Shown here in pieces: positions 35,759 through 48,004 of a stretch of DNA of 64,000 bases (within the stretch, counting starts at the first letter, position 1; every line of letters starts with the position of its first letter). Source of the DNA: Paralvinella palmiformis. Taxonomy: Eukaryota; Annelida; Polychaeta; Terebellida; Alvinellidae. The stretch lies in contig JAODUP010001125.1 of NCBI GenBank assembly GCA_025642065.1, positions 1 through 64,000 on the forward strand. Reading direction: 5' to 3'. A program made the translations under genes and the position numbers. The notes beneath the pieces are model-generated. The model made no database searches. It saw only the letters and a program-made list of their open reading frames with translations, and had not been told where the DNA came from.

Positions 35759-35904
35759 CTATTTGGTGGCTTCCTCCAGGTATGCAATCATGTCTGCCCT
35801 GTCCACCTTCTTTTTCAGACCAGGGAAGATCATCTTTGTACCCGGGATGTACTTCTTGGGATTCTCCAGATACTCGTTCAGTGTTTCCTTGCTCCAAATA
35901 ATAC
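35759..35904 (-). CDS. Cytochrome c copy A, coding exon 2
   Basis: Acceptor TTTTCCCAG, then [18 protein letters not shown]..., TAG stop at 35759-35761. The plus-strand frames here are antisense shadows. Confidence 0.95.
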
Positions 35905-38900
35905 CTGGGAAAAATGAGTGTACAGACATTAAAATACATAGAATTAGTTAGTATCCGAGGATCATTCATCAACTGGGGCAACACAAAACATAACCAGCGG
36001 GCATATAACAGCAATAATTTTCTTCTAAATCAATCAAATCTGACCCGATTTGAAAATACTTCTAAATCAGTGCTGCCAGCATGATGCAACAGAAAAAAAA
36101 ATGCTTATTACCGAATCCCGAACTACATATTACATTTACAAGCCCCATGACTTGTAACTCACAGAGGCTTCCTTTTATTTACCAATACCACATGAAAAAT
36201 TATTGGCCTCCCAATCTCTACAAACGTGTACACGATGGAGAAAATAACACCATATGTACTAGTACATAATAGTAGGTAGCCAAGTAATGGGTAATAGACT
36301 TACACACATGTACATCAAAACTCAAAGATAAACAACAACAAAAAACCAATGAACAACATTCATGTTATATAATGTACAATTGTTGATGCACATCATCAAA
36401 TATTGATCGTGAAAACTTGAATAAACGTCCATGTAATATCAAACTGATCTCGACATTGCTTAAATTAAATTGCTAAATCATGCTATCGGTATATAAACTG
36501 TTTTGTGTACAGTGGTTAGAAGTACAGTTTGTCTCTGCTATGGAGCTGTCCTGCGAGCCCACATAAGGCTTGCATTTCATCCAGCCAGCGGATCACCATT
36601 TCAGTTATCCCTAGTGATGTGTGAGATCTCTTATATAAATCACCAAAATTTATCTCAGACTTGAGGTATCGGCTGGGATTTCAGGCAAGATACTCCAAAT
36701 GGCTCACAACATTTGTAAGCACGAGCCAGTAGTAAAAACCCAATGAAGTCAGTCGTCCACCAAATCAATTATTGTTAAGCAGTTAGGGGTCTAATTAGTG
36801 TAACAAATATGCCAGAAAACCTTTAAACAATTGGTTACTGAAGTGAGTGTTTTGACACTGGCTAAATTAATAATGCATGTTTATATAGCACCAGAACCAG
36901 GCACCACTGAGGCCCTGTATAATATTATTATCCCTGACTCAGACCTGTTTCCCCCCAGCACTTATTTCAACTCCCAAAGGAGCATACAACACATGCTGCC
37001 ATTAAAGGCGCAAAGCATTACTCAAACACATAGCCATCACGTCCTGTCCAGTTCTCATTTTTATGGATAAGTAAACCAGTCGCCACATGATGGCATTGCA
37101 GCTCCCGGAGCCTCAAACCAGCAACCCTTCGGCTAAGAGTCCTATGCTCTAAATAACTGTGTCCTCACAGCTCGACTCAAACTGGTTATAGCTGAGACAC
37201 ATATGGCCAAAAAATTAAATGGTGTTTAAAATCAATTGTTACTTTTGCTAGATAATTATTTTTACACATATTATAACTGAATTGCAATTACATTTCAACA
37301 CCATATCGTAGTCATACTAATCAGGGATAATTCCCCATAACCCATGCTTGGGATGATATTGGGAGATCAACACAATAGACGGTATCAAGTGAAGCCACGC
37401 TGCTTCAATGTGGTAAATTGGATGAATTCTGGGATGATCTGACATGTGAAGTGAGATCTTTTCTATGTATTTAGGGGATCTTAGCCAAGATGGATATATA
37501 AGGCAAGTACTCACATAGATTATCCAATGCTAAATACATACCAAAACAAAACCTTATTCTGCAACTTTTGAGATTGCAGTATTGTGTAATTTACAACTAT
37601 TAATTTATCAGTATATATTGATACTTGTCAACTTCACAATTTCTGGCAGAAAACAGGATTGTGTGTGCAAGAAATGTGGCAAAGAAATGCAGGGACTTGT
37701 CAACAGATTAAAAATAATTCCTTTTTTTTTAAATCATGATTTTTACAACCCTGACTGTAGCATCACATTCACTTACTGGAGCGATCCCATAACATTCCAT
37801 TGTGATAATTTTAAAGTAATTTTCTTTTCATATTTCACAGAAGTATAAGAATCATTAACTCTTAAATTTTTATGATGACTCAATAACAAAGATATTAAGA
37901 CCCAAAGTGACTCATTCTGCATTGTTCAAAACTGAAAACACAGCAGTAAAGGTTAAATCTGGTAAGTTAACTTTGTTAAATGTAATGGAGATAGCAATTA
38001 TAGATGTCCATGCAAGATAAATATTTTTAATGCTTTGGGGTTTATATTTAAATAGACAAAAAGTCAAAAATAACAAACATAATTAGAAAATAGGAAAATG
38101 AGCATACCCAAATATAGGGAGGCATTAGAATTGTGCATCATAACAGATAACCTCAGGTTCCAATTAAAGGTTGCAAGTAGAAATTGGATAACATGGTGAC
38201 CTTTAATTTAATATCACTGAAAACCATTTATAACAGTCAAATGTGCATTAGTAATACATTGCACCTAACATTAAACCAGTCTTCACCCAGAAATTGTTCT
38301 GAATTTGTCAACAATGGATCCAAGAAATTGTTCTGAATTTGTCAACAATGGATCTCAAAAATTGTTCTGAATCTGTCAACAATGGATCCCATCTCCATCA
38401 TCCGGAATTGCTTATATAAAAAAATGGAATTGGAATTGATAAATTTGGAATTTGAATAGAAGTTTGCTAGGAAAAAATTAAATCCACAAATTAATTTACC
38501 ATTTAATTTTTTAATTCAGAAATATTTCTTCCAAAACAAACCTTCTTGGAATATAAACTACTCGGACAAGTAGGTATTCCAAGTAGGTACTTGGAGTACC
38601 TACTCCAATCAGTGATTGGAGTAGGTAAACATGGAATCGATAGATTTTGAATAGGAAAATCAGAAGTGGAATTGACAAAATGGAATTAAGTGTAATTGAC
38701 CAAACTGGATTTGACCCCACATCTGATCTGACATAATACACTGATCTCTAAACACGTAAACTTGATATACCTTTCTTCATATTAGCTTCTGTAAATGGGT
38801 AACCAGAAGCTTGTCCAGTTTTACGACCAATAAATCCATGAAGGTTTGGACCCTGTTTATGTTTGCCTCCAGCTTCAGTTGAGTGACAATGGGAACACCT

Positions 38901-38954
38901 TGTGATAAAGATCTTTTTTCCCTTCTCAACGTCTCCTGGTGGTAATTCAGCCAT
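35759..38954 (-). CDS. Cytochrome c, divergent paralogue (copy A), two coding exons
   Basis: Soluble electron carrier between complexes III and IV in the mitochondrial intermembrane space. Exons 38954-38771 and 35904-35759 join in phase 1 at the Gly of KKG|IIW, giving 109 residues, the usual length. Visible: haem-attachment CSHCH at residues 20-24 with the His ligand, [14 protein letters not shown], and the distal Met ligand in PGTKMIF. Odd: [10 protein letters not shown] replaces the near-universal CAQCHTVE, and FPGLKK has Pro where FAG is usual, so this is the more diverged of two tandem copies. The splice junctions are clean and the frame is intact, so it is probably functional, perhaps tissue-specific (inference). 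The coding intron is 2.87 kb and contains repeats. Confidence 0.95.
35905..38284. other. Intron of cytochrome c copy A, no second gene seen
   Basis: Non-coding. Short frames on both strands lack family resemblance. The region near 37080-37180 has a weak SINE-like look but could not be assigned. Confidence 0.5.
38285..38392. repeat. Three tandem copies of a 35-bp unit
   Basis: AAATTGTTCTGAATTTGTCA ACAATGGATC is repeated three times with single-base changes, inside the copy A intron. Confidence 0.9.
38398..38722 (-). mobile_element. AATT-rich MITE, second copy
   Basis: In reverse orientation it matches the ends of 15405-15670 (TCAATTCCA-type motifs, the CCAAGTAGG... inverted motif pair, CAGAAATATTTCTTCC, TTACCATTTAATTTTTTAAT). 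It ends about 50 bp from the exon 1 donor of cytochrome c copy A. Confidence 0.75.
38771..38954 (-). CDS. Cytochrome c copy A, coding exon 1
   Basis: ATG at 38954-38952, then [16 protein letters not shown]... to the first base of a Gly codon, donor AAAG|GTATAT. Ten bases upstream of the ATG is an acceptor-like ACATACAG, so a 5'UTR intron is likely. Confidence 0.95.
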
Positions 38955-38990
38955 TGTAAGTTTCCTGTATGTTAAAAAAACACTTATGAG

Positions 38991-38996
<6 letters not shown>

Positions 38997-39028
<32 letters not shown>
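38997..39028. repeat. (TA)n tract, left side of the TA-flanked element
   Basis: About 16 TA dinucleotides directly upstream of cytochrome c copy A coding exon 1. Confidence 0.95.
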
Positions 39029-39036
<8 letters not shown>

Positions 39037-40060
39037 CAAGATAGCACTTGTCCGTTTGTCCGGGACAAGTGATAATTTACTCGGACAAGAAAAATGTCGA
39101 TGACCACTTGTCTGGTGGACAAGTGAAAATTTGTGTTTTCCTTTAATTCTTATAGCTGATAAAGTAATATCAATTTTTGTTATGGAGATGGCTTATAAAA
39201 TGCACATGTCTCAAATTTTGCAAACTTCCCAAATAACTGGAACCATGCCAGTGTGTATGCGTCTATTATGTCCAAACAATGTATGACAGGGAATCTGGAA
39301 TTTATTTTTATGAGGCTTTAGGGTGGATGGATTTTGTTTAATGACTCATCGGCACAATTTATGCAGCTTTAAGTGAAGATTCAATATACGTTAAGCGAAT
39401 CCGACCAAAAAAAAGGAAAATATGTAGACACACAAGCATGATTCCATATGTGCGACTGCATATGTGATTTGTGAATGCGACAAAACGGATTGCTTCATGT
39501 AGTAATTGATCCAGAATTCTATGAATCAACCCTCCGATTTGAGTGTCCAGGCAGGCTTTCCCAATGAAAATAGGTAAGAAGGTAAGAGGGGTGTTCCAAA
39601 CACATGGATACCACAATGTCGCATACGCTACCATAATGTCGCATACGCATTCTGCACATATGGAATCTCACCTTTACTCTAAAAGTATTCTTCACGAGCT
39701 GAGCAGAACTAGTTGGTTAAAAAATACAAAACTATGTCAGAGTCCGATCATGGAAGGAATCGATTGATTTAATTTTTCTTTCTGGCTGATATGCTAATTC
39801 CGAAAATCCGGGCGGTTGTGAACACTAGTCTTGATAGGATGCTGTAGCTCTAGCATAGAAATTAATTATCATAATAAATGTTATATTAGGTTTTTCAAAT
39901 TATATGTATTGTGTTTATTTTCAATCACAAAGCTTGTAGTTTTGCTTAATTGGCCAGTTGCTCCAGCAAGTAACAGAAAATTTAATCAGCGGACAAGTAC
40001 AATTTTTGCCGGACAAGTAGATTGAAATCATCGGACAATTGAATTTTTTCCTTATTGTGA

Positions 40061-40063
<3 letters not shown>
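39029..40063. mobile_element. TA-flanked element with CGGACAAGT subterminal repeats
   Basis: It lies between two (TA)n tracts. The left 110 bp carry ACTTGTCCG, GGACAAGTG, CGGACAAG, CACTTGTCT and GGACAAGTG; the right 70 bp carry CGGACAAGT twice and CGGACAATT. The middle is non-coding. Clusters of one short motif at both ends are typical of non-autonomous DNA transposons (likely transposase binding sites). The family is unknown and termini are blurred by the TA tracts. Confidence 0.65.

Positions 40064-40121
<58 letters not shown>
40064..40121. repeat. (TA)n tract, right side of the TA-flanked element
   Basis: About 28 TA dinucleotides. Confidence 0.95.
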
Positions 40122-40124
<3 letters not shown>

Positions 40125-40916
40125 CCTCTCATAATAATACACTAAAGTGCATATTAAATTGGCACTGGTGATTTATAGAAGCATTACGTCTTTGGCTGGT
40201 TCTAAGTTCTAACTGAACTACATTTCCAGAAATCATTGAAATTCTCTTGAAATGCATCATGTATATCATAAAAGTAAAACCAACAAAAAATTCAATGAAC
40301 TGGATGAAATCGTACATACGTGTTCTTATATGGCTCTACAGCTTTGTTATCCGAACAAATTTATGCTAGACACCGATTACGCAGGGTTGGAAACGAGGGT
40401 AATCTAGATCCATGGGATTAGTGTGTGGTGCCTTTGTGCTACTGAGTGGGCCAAAATTATAGCCCAATTAGGCTAGTATCCTTTTGAGGCAAAAGAAATG
40501 TGCTTTGCAGTTGTTTTAGACCTCTTCAGTTTGGAAGTAAATGTACACAATCCTATGGCTTTATTAGTTTAGTCACACCAAGAACAATTTATGAAACTGT
40601 GCTTGAGACCTTCCATAATTATCATTATTTTCACAAGTGTACAAATTGTTTGCAAAAAGGTAGTATGACAAGACCAAAGAGCTTTTAATCTTGAAATTAT
40701 GTTCTCAATCAAATGACCACTACTAGTGCCACCTAAGCAAGCAGCATAACCCTTGATCACAATGCTAAATCATAGATGTACAATTATAAGGTAAATATAG
40801 ACCTATCATAATGTATTTAACAAAACTTTAAAGTTAACAGATAGATCATATAACAATTCAGTCCTGTCATTATTTTATACTGAAGATCCAGATCACAGAA
40901 CCCCAGTTTCCTCTAG
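40122..40916. other. No gene recognised
   Basis: Non-coding; probably within the 5'UTR intron or upstream region of cytochrome c copy A. Confidence 0.45.
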
Positions 40917-41106
40917 ATGATGATTGATATTTTACCACCACTTTTGTGTACATATTAGGCTAAATGGGCCGAGTAACCTCCAAAGGTAATGAAGCAAAGT
41001 CAAAGTTGAAACACCCTTCAGATATGCCGACGCTGAGATTCGAACTTGGGTGGTAGTGATCTGTGGTCCAACCCACTACCAGTTAGACCATGGAGGCACC
41101 CTTGCT
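40917..41106 (-). mobile_element. SINE family 1, full length
   Basis: Minus strand: head CCTCCATGGTCTAACTGGTA, B box AAGTTCGAATCTCAG, body CGGCCCATTTAGCCTAATAT, tail (ATC)n at 40917-40930. Confidence 0.85.
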
Positions 41107-42764
41107 CTAGACTACTCTACATAATACCATGTGAACCATTCTAGGCCCAGGTTTTTAGTCACCTTATAAGAGATATTAGTAATATTATTACATTCCTTAT
41201 TCTGGATTTGATACCGGGTAAACAGGTTCAGATGATATAATTATTAGAATTTCTATCTGCGATTATTTTGTCGGTGCCTTCTAACTTGGCAAATATCAAT
41301 CTTACTAATAATTAACCATGCTTCTATATTACAGATTTTTACGTTTGTCATTGATGCTTTTGTTCATGATGGGTGTGAGTGGTTAAGTATAAGAATGTAC
41401 TATTTTGTATTAGTGTTATTTTTATATCAGACAACATCAAGATGAAATATGTATATACACGTGATCTAGTTAAGGATTATGGATGACATCAAAAATATTG
41501 CTGGGATACACCCTTCTGATTGGTTCAATTCATGTCTGATATTAATTAATTTGGGTAGACCAAGGCCTGGTGAAATAAAGAAATATTTCTCGATCCCAGC
41601 AGCCTTGTGAAAATAGTGATGAAATAATATTTAGATAAATTATCAGATTACGTCCAGGTACTAGATTTACCCTTCCACACACAGAACTTTGAGGATAGGG
41701 CTGAGTGTACACACTCAGCGGAAATGGTTTATTCTGGATCAGAAGAAAATTTCTGCTTAAAACTTAATTTCAGAATGAAATTAAGATAATAAATGGAGTT
41801 GTCAAGGGCCAAATTACTGTAATTAGATCTACATAAACGATGACAACTTGTTTATGTATGTTTACACGTGACTTTGTTAACTTGTCTTGCGCCCTTCTGG
41901 TCTACATTAAGTCAACGCTGTCACGTCTTGCTATAAGATTAAGAACAGCTGTAAAGTGTTGAAATTAGGAATTTTATATATGCACTGATAATTAAAATAG
42001 TTTTAGTTTTGTTCTGCCCAAAGAAAGACATGCAGAGGATTGCTGAATACAACGCGATCGTTCACAAACGTTATAGATCTACCATGATCATGAATTGTTA
42101 TAATAATTATCGATATAGATTTACCCCTTAACAAATAAAACTTTATTATAATTGTTTAATAATACAAACAATATTAATGTGATTCAAGAATTTTCAATAA
42201 CATTTCAAACAAACTACATCTAGTGAATACATACAACAAACCAATGTCTAAGTTTTCTACACTGGACTATTTCTAGACCTGCTTGATTTATGTAAACAAC
42301 ACAACACGCTCAGCCAAAACTGAGAAATCCGTTTTGAAAGATATCACAATGTTCGCATCACATCATAGAAATATTTTGTAATCGTAAAATAAATTACCGT
42401 TGTTAAGAAAACGTCAGCCACAATCAAACCTACCTGCATGTACGAAGTCAGAATACGTGTTTACAGTGCTCCACACGCTCCACGTTCGACACAGTCGTAG
42501 ATGATGAAACTTCCACAATAGTTATTACTCACGTATTCACGTGGTGTCGCCAGTGTATGCGTTCATTATCACGTTTTATCTAGCATGGACGCTATGGTAT
42601 CTAATTTATTTATTACTTTTCTTTTTATCTTGAAGTCGTATACGTGTTTAAATTATTTTTACCTTAGACCGTGTAATTCATTTGATTTTCACTCACTTTC
42701 CCAATTTCTGGAAAAGTGTACATACTATTTCTACCTCCGTTTTTACACACACAAACCTCCATCA
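41107..42764. other. Upstream region of cytochrome c copy A; possible non-coding first exon near 42434-42560
   Basis: On the minus strand TGCAG|GTAGGT (exon end at 42434) is a good donor and could end a non-coding first exon that splices to the acceptor at 38965. This is position-based inference only. Nothing else recognised. Confidence 0.35.
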
Positions 42765-42935
42765 TCCATGGCATGTGCCATGATGTGGCTGGTAGCGCGG
42801 TTGGGTTCAAACCACAACCGAGCTATGTCAGAAGGGTGTTTCATCTTTCACTTCGCCTTATTAGATTTGGAGGTAACTCGGCCCATTTAGTCTATACATT
42901 ATGCACAAAAATTAAGTGGCCGTAAAACAGCAACA
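42765..42935 (+). mobile_element. SINE family 1, diverged copy
   Basis: B box GGGTTCAAACCACAACC, body TTTCATCTTTCACTTCGCCT, CGGCCCATTTAGTCTA, GTGGCCGTAAAACAGCAACA. Same subtype as 14942-15108. Confidence 0.8.
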
Positions 42936-43565
42936 TTTAAATTGTTTACACATGAATTCAGCACATATTATATATTATATAGTTATGATTTATATTTTAA
43001 AGGACTTATAATAAACCACAGCAACATTAGGTTAACAGTGCCAAAAATATAATTATTTTACATACATCACATATTTATTTATTAGTTTGTTATAGTTCAA
43101 GATAATATTAAAAACCTTTTATTTTCTTCTTGAAAAACAAACGATGCCTGCCTCTAAAAAGAGGGATAGGCCAGTGAATTCCTGCATTTCACAGTGGTGT
43201 GTTAACATCTATGGATCAAGTCGTCCTGTTAATGGAGTACTGAATAGAGACAAAAATCCAGTTGTTTGTGTTCAAAAGAAGCAATTGAGCCAGCCACATG
43301 TTGGGCATACCAATAGTATCGGTTTGTACCCGACAGTAGAATTTTGACTGAACATCAGGAAATATTCAAACCGAACACTAGCATCACCATGGCACTCAAA
43401 CAATCATTAAAACTGTACTCTGCATGTCCCAAGGAGGTCCCTCTGGTTTGGTTTGCTGTGACCAATGGATGGACATGGCTAAAATAGAAGATAGATTTGC
43501 ACTTTAAAACAAAATAATTCCCCACATTCACATAACGATCCAATGTATCGTGTCATCCTTTTCAC

Positions 43566-45170
43566 CAGGGTTGGGTTTATGACAGTTGTAAAACTGTTTA
43601 TGACATGACAGTGTTTCATAAACTCATCGTAAATATCTTTATTATGATATCATACACCGTTGTAAACCTATATTTTGTGATTTTAACTTTCACTTTTGAT
43701 CTATTTTGCTTAAAACCAGTTATGGATTATCATTATATCAGAACTATTATATTTATATATTACAAACAATTAGAATGTTAAATAATATTTTGTGTTGGTC
43801 TTTCTTAATTTTTTTCCAATTCAGTAATAACAGAAATAATTTGGAGGTATCTTTTATTCAGTAACCATAACAGACTCTTACATTTTTCACATATTTTTAC
43901 AATTGAATCCATCCATTTGATACGTCAATAATACAAATCACAAAGTCCTCGGAGGATCCTGTGATAAAATACCAGCTTGGCTGTTTTCTCGTTACCAAGG
44001 TGTTTCCGTATCTTAGTGTGGATCCCGCCAAAGCATGAGCTGACAATAACTGAAGTGCCAGTTCTACAAAGTCATGTGGTACACCACATTTCTCTACTGC
44101 CTTCTACCATGTAGTTGGATTCATGCTGATGGAAGTATCGAGAAAGAAAGATGGTGGAAATGGAGCGGCCTCAGCCTGGTAGCTAATCAATATAGCCACA
44201 AAGCTGGAATCCTCAGTAATTAGATATTCACAGACTTTCTCCATCTGCTTCCGTGTCAGATGCTCACCCTGGTAGTGTGGATACAGTTTGTATACAACTA
44301 AATGCTCTATAGTGAGGGTCTGCTTACAGCATTTCTTCATGAGATCACAGTGTGTTTCTAATAATGGGTTTTGTTGTAGAGTTAGCCGCATGTGACACAA
44401 ATCTGCAATTGAGTGGCTATCACTTTTGGCCTTGACAAGAGCAATAGCTATTGGGTGAAGTTGTGTAGCAAGATCTCAAGCATTACAATAGATGGTAATG
44501 TCCTGAATCTCTCTGGCAAGCTGCTTATCAAAATCATCCTCATGCTCATGAAGAATATTCATGTAAGCTATTCTTGATAAAGATGTCAATGCATGTTAGT
44601 TGACTCTTCCACCTGGTCTCGGTGGGAAGCTATGGTTTGACAATATCAGGACACTCTGTTAGCCAGGCATTGGGTTTGTGATGATTCCAGAAATACTTCT
44701 GGATCTCCACGACATGCTTCATTACAGATGATGGTATGATATCCTGACTTGTTACTGTGCTATGCTATAATACCCCAATATTTATGAAAAATACTGATCT
44801 TAGAATGTATTACATTATAACTCAAGGTCTATTTTCCCCACTTTACAGCCACTTTCGTTAATGAAGCCACCCATGAAACTAACCATGTGTAACTATTATT
44901 TAATGTGAAAGCTATAAGATGGACTAATAGAATCAGATTAGCAGATGTCTTGAGCTCTTGCCACATCATTAACTGAAGCCACTGTCACTGCATGTATGGT
45001 CAACAACTTATATATACACACAAGCATCAACCCAAGAGATCTATAAACAAATAGCAGACCAATCAGGTCAAGTGATTTTGGCTACAAACACCATGCAGTG
45101 TATGATTAACATAATACAAAAATAGACTTACCAGTTTATGACAATATCATGTCATAAACTGCCAACCCTG
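43566..45170. mobile_element. Internally deleted hAT element with perfect 8-bp target duplication
   Basis: Ends CAGGGTTGGGTTTATGAC and TCATAAACTGCCAACCCTG are inverted. CTTTTCAC flanks both sides (43558-43565 and 45171-45178). Contains a minus-strand transposase remnant. At 1605 bp it is about half the size of an autonomous hAT. Confidence 0.92.
43905..44730 (-). pseudogene. hAT transposase C-terminal remnant
   Basis: Minus strand, several frames: about 44720-44600 gives KPNAWLTECPDIVKP and TETRWKSQLTC; 44400-44104 is an open 98-codon frame ending TSISMNPTTW; about 44100-43905 continues with FVELALQLLSAHASSGGIHT and RKHLGNEKTAKLV, the SSAGxER...RxRLGxEKAxKLV dimerisation block of hAT transposases. 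Stops and frameshifts between parts. Belongs to the element 43566-45170. Confidence 0.8.
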
Positions 45171-45178
45171 CTTTTCAC

Positions 45179-46948
45179 CAACTTTATATGTGTGACAGCT
45201 GTAGTGTATACATACAATAAATAATTATGTCAACAACCATCTGGTTCTGGGAGTGGCTGATTATGCAGTGCAACAATAGTACTGGATGTTATATAAAAGT
45301 GTATTTTAATTTATTATGTTACCTTTATTTGTATCCCTGAATGCACTTCAGATGCGCTTGAGTTTGTCAGATATTTTGTTTAATAGTTCGGCATTTCAGT
45401 TTCTCTGATCTGGAGCTCACAGACATAGATCCCTATGGGCCATGTATACCTCAAGAAATCCTAGCACTTTAAGGATGATTAGTCCACCACTGGCCAGGAT
45501 AGACGGTTTCCCCACAAACTGTCACTGTTTTCCCACCAAGCTAGAAGAATGCTAATAAGCGGTATGTTAGAATACCATTAGTTTTATGGTGCAATAACCA
45601 GCTATGCCAAACCCGACTACATATCCCATCCCATAAGAGAAACAATCTACAATCACTGTAGAATACACATCTGTAACTTTAAATTAAGTTTATATAGTAG
45701 TGTTAAGAGACAACCTCACACTCTTCACAGTGCGTACACGAGAGAGCATATACAAAATTTTAAAAACCTTTCTGATTGAATTAGTAAATATTGTTGCCAT
45801 CTGAGTATTAATTACACACACATATATTAGTTAATCTGTATAATCAGATAATATGTGTATTGCTGAGATTTAATATACATATTACATGAATATTTCAGGT
45901 AATATACATATTACCTGATTATACAGATTAACTGTAACATATATATATATATATATATAGTTGTAGGTAGTCATGGCACATATACACAAACTTGTTAGAA
46001 ATATATTTTCAGATGCTGACAAAAATAGTCCACCGAGTTGGTTTTGTTATGGGACACATTCGTGGATGGATTCTGTTTAATTACTTTCATCATCTTATTA
46101 TTGATTAGCTAATCAGCATTTCAGTTTCTCTGATCTTGATAGCCATCTCTACATGGTTACAATAGTGAGTTATTGAGTTGACCATGAGAGTTTCAGGCGA
46201 TATTTCGATGAATTAGTGCATCTATAAATACACGTTATTTTATTTGGTGGCTGCGCATTGCACTGATGCTAGTACATTTTCAATAAAAGCATTCATTGAA
46301 GATAAACAGTACCGAACAAGAATGCTGGTGGCAAGCTCTATTCAATTACGAATTTTAAACGATGCACAATGTATCGTATTGTCAGCGGTTTCATATAGGT
46401 TAAATTTAGGCAAACAACTGATAATAATGGGAAACCCGTTCTTGGTCTCCAGGGCAGGATAAGTTTGTGTCAATACCTCACGAAGAGGCAGTTTCATAAT
46501 GAATACAACCGTTCCTGTTTTGTATGCTACAAATCTCGAGGTAAATTTACAGTAGTTTGGTGCAATGTTCTTATTGCAGAACAAATTGAACCCACAGCAT
46601 TTTCAGCAATGCCCCAACAATTCACTAGGTCATACAACACACCCGACACATTTGTTTCACCAAAATCAGATAAATATTTCAAACTGTATTCTGGATCATC
46701 AAGATCAACCCATGATGGTTGTGTATATGTGTTAATCCAGACAATCTGATAACATGGATATTACCTTAAATATTCAAATTATATAGATTAACTGTAAGTA
46801 AAACAGACGTAACATATTGACCCATTAAAAATATTTTTATCATATGTAGTGCACACCAAGAAAGAAGGGACACATAGGCTGAAAGATGGCAGCAACACAT
46901 TCACAACATGAAAAGTAACAAAACATTAGAAAATATACCATACTGATG
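45179..46948. other. No gene recognised; 3' flank of cytochrome c copy B
   Basis: AT-rich. (TA)n at 45940-45958. Short frames on both strands around 46244-46749 overlap each other and lack family resemblance. Confidence 0.45.
45834..45928. repeat. 30-bp inverted repeat with 35-bp loop
   Basis: TAATCTGTATAATCAGATAA (45834 on) is mirrored by the complement ending at 45928 (ACCTGATTATACAGATTA); two mismatches over 30 bp. Could form a hairpin. Confidence 0.85.
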
Positions 46949-46954
46949 TTTATT
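46949..46954 (-). terminator. Poly(A) signal AATAAA of cytochrome c copy B
   Basis: The minus strand reads CATTAATAAACATC. It lies about 335 nt after the stop. Flanking GGTATATTTTCTAATG matches copy A. Confidence 0.75.
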
Positions 46955-47286
46955 AATGTACGACACCTACAGAGCAATCGCTTAAAAGGTGTTCCATAGC
47001 AAACAGCTGCCAAACATAGGCGTACAAACTAATTGTACAATGTACAGCTATCATTGATGTGGAGGTATAGAATGACATGAACATGAAATCTAAAAACCCT
47101 TTTCTTATCTGAAGATTATCAATGCCAAACTCTGCTACATGTAGGTCATCTAACAAGAACATTTGAAGCTGGCATGAATTCCATAACAAACAGTTAAAAT
47201 TCGCTCATGAACAGGTTATGCCCAAAAAGTAAAAGAAAAACCGCCTATGACAAAATTCCTAAAGTTATCTAATTCTCGCAGTCTCG

Positions 47287-47432
47287 TCACTTGCAGGCAC
47301 CCTCCAAGTAAGCAATTAAGTCAGCTCGGTCATTCTTCTTTTTCAAACCAGCAAAAATCATCTTTGTGCCTGGGATGTATTTCTTGGGATTCTCCAGATA
47401 CGTGTTAAGTGTATCCTTGCTCCAAACGATTC
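47287..47432 (-). CDS. Cytochrome c copy B, coding exon 2
   Basis: Acceptor TTTAACAG; encodes [18 protein letters not shown]... and ends EGACK with TGA. 146 nt, the same length as copy A exon 2. Confidence 0.97.
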
Positions 47433-48004
47433 CTGTTAAAACATCAAAAGAGTGCTATATACATACACCTGTTAAAAAGGATGAAACACGTACATAGATT
47501 ACACATGTGTATGTGTGTGTATATATATCATGTAGGTAACGTATGGAATATTTTAAGACATATCATCAAAAGACAATCAATAAAGGAATCATATAAAATT
47601 AATAACAAACATTACTAGGAAATATTACAAGACTAATATATAACTTGATGATGAAGACCTAAACAACCAGACTAATAATAATTATAAGCACAAATTTATA
47701 ATCGAAATGATACCCAACTATCAGCTTAATGATCCAGAGCACAACATTATTAATGATGCATTATTCTTTATATTTACTACTTTTATACAAATTGTAGTTT
47801 GCTTCTGACAACGTTTGTACCTTTGTTCAAGTTAGCATCGGTAAAGGTATAACCAGGAGATTGACCAGTCTTGCGACCTATCATGCCATGAAGATTTGGA
47901 CCAGTCTTGTGTTTTCCTCCAGACTCAACTGTATGACACTGGGCACATCTTGTCACAAATAACTTCTTGCCCTTCTCAAAATTTCCTGGTGGAAGGTCAG
48001 CCAT
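47287..48004 (-). CDS. Cytochrome c, canonical paralogue (copy B), two coding exons
   Basis: Same role as copy A. Exons 48004-47821 and 47432-47287 join in phase 1 at the Gly of NKG|IVW, giving 109 residues. CAQCH haem site at residues 20-24, [32 protein letters not shown] with the Met ligand, [13 protein letters not shown] at the C-terminus. All key residues match the animal consensus, unlike copy A. The coding intron is only 388 bp. Upstream, TTATTTAG lies 10 nt before the ATG, as in copy A, implying a shared 5'UTR intron. Probably the housekeeping gene (inference). Confidence 0.97.
47821..48004 (-). CDS. Cytochrome c copy B, coding exon 1
   Basis: ATG at 48004-48002; donor AAAG|GTACAA. 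184 nt, the same length as copy A exon 1. Confidence 0.97.
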
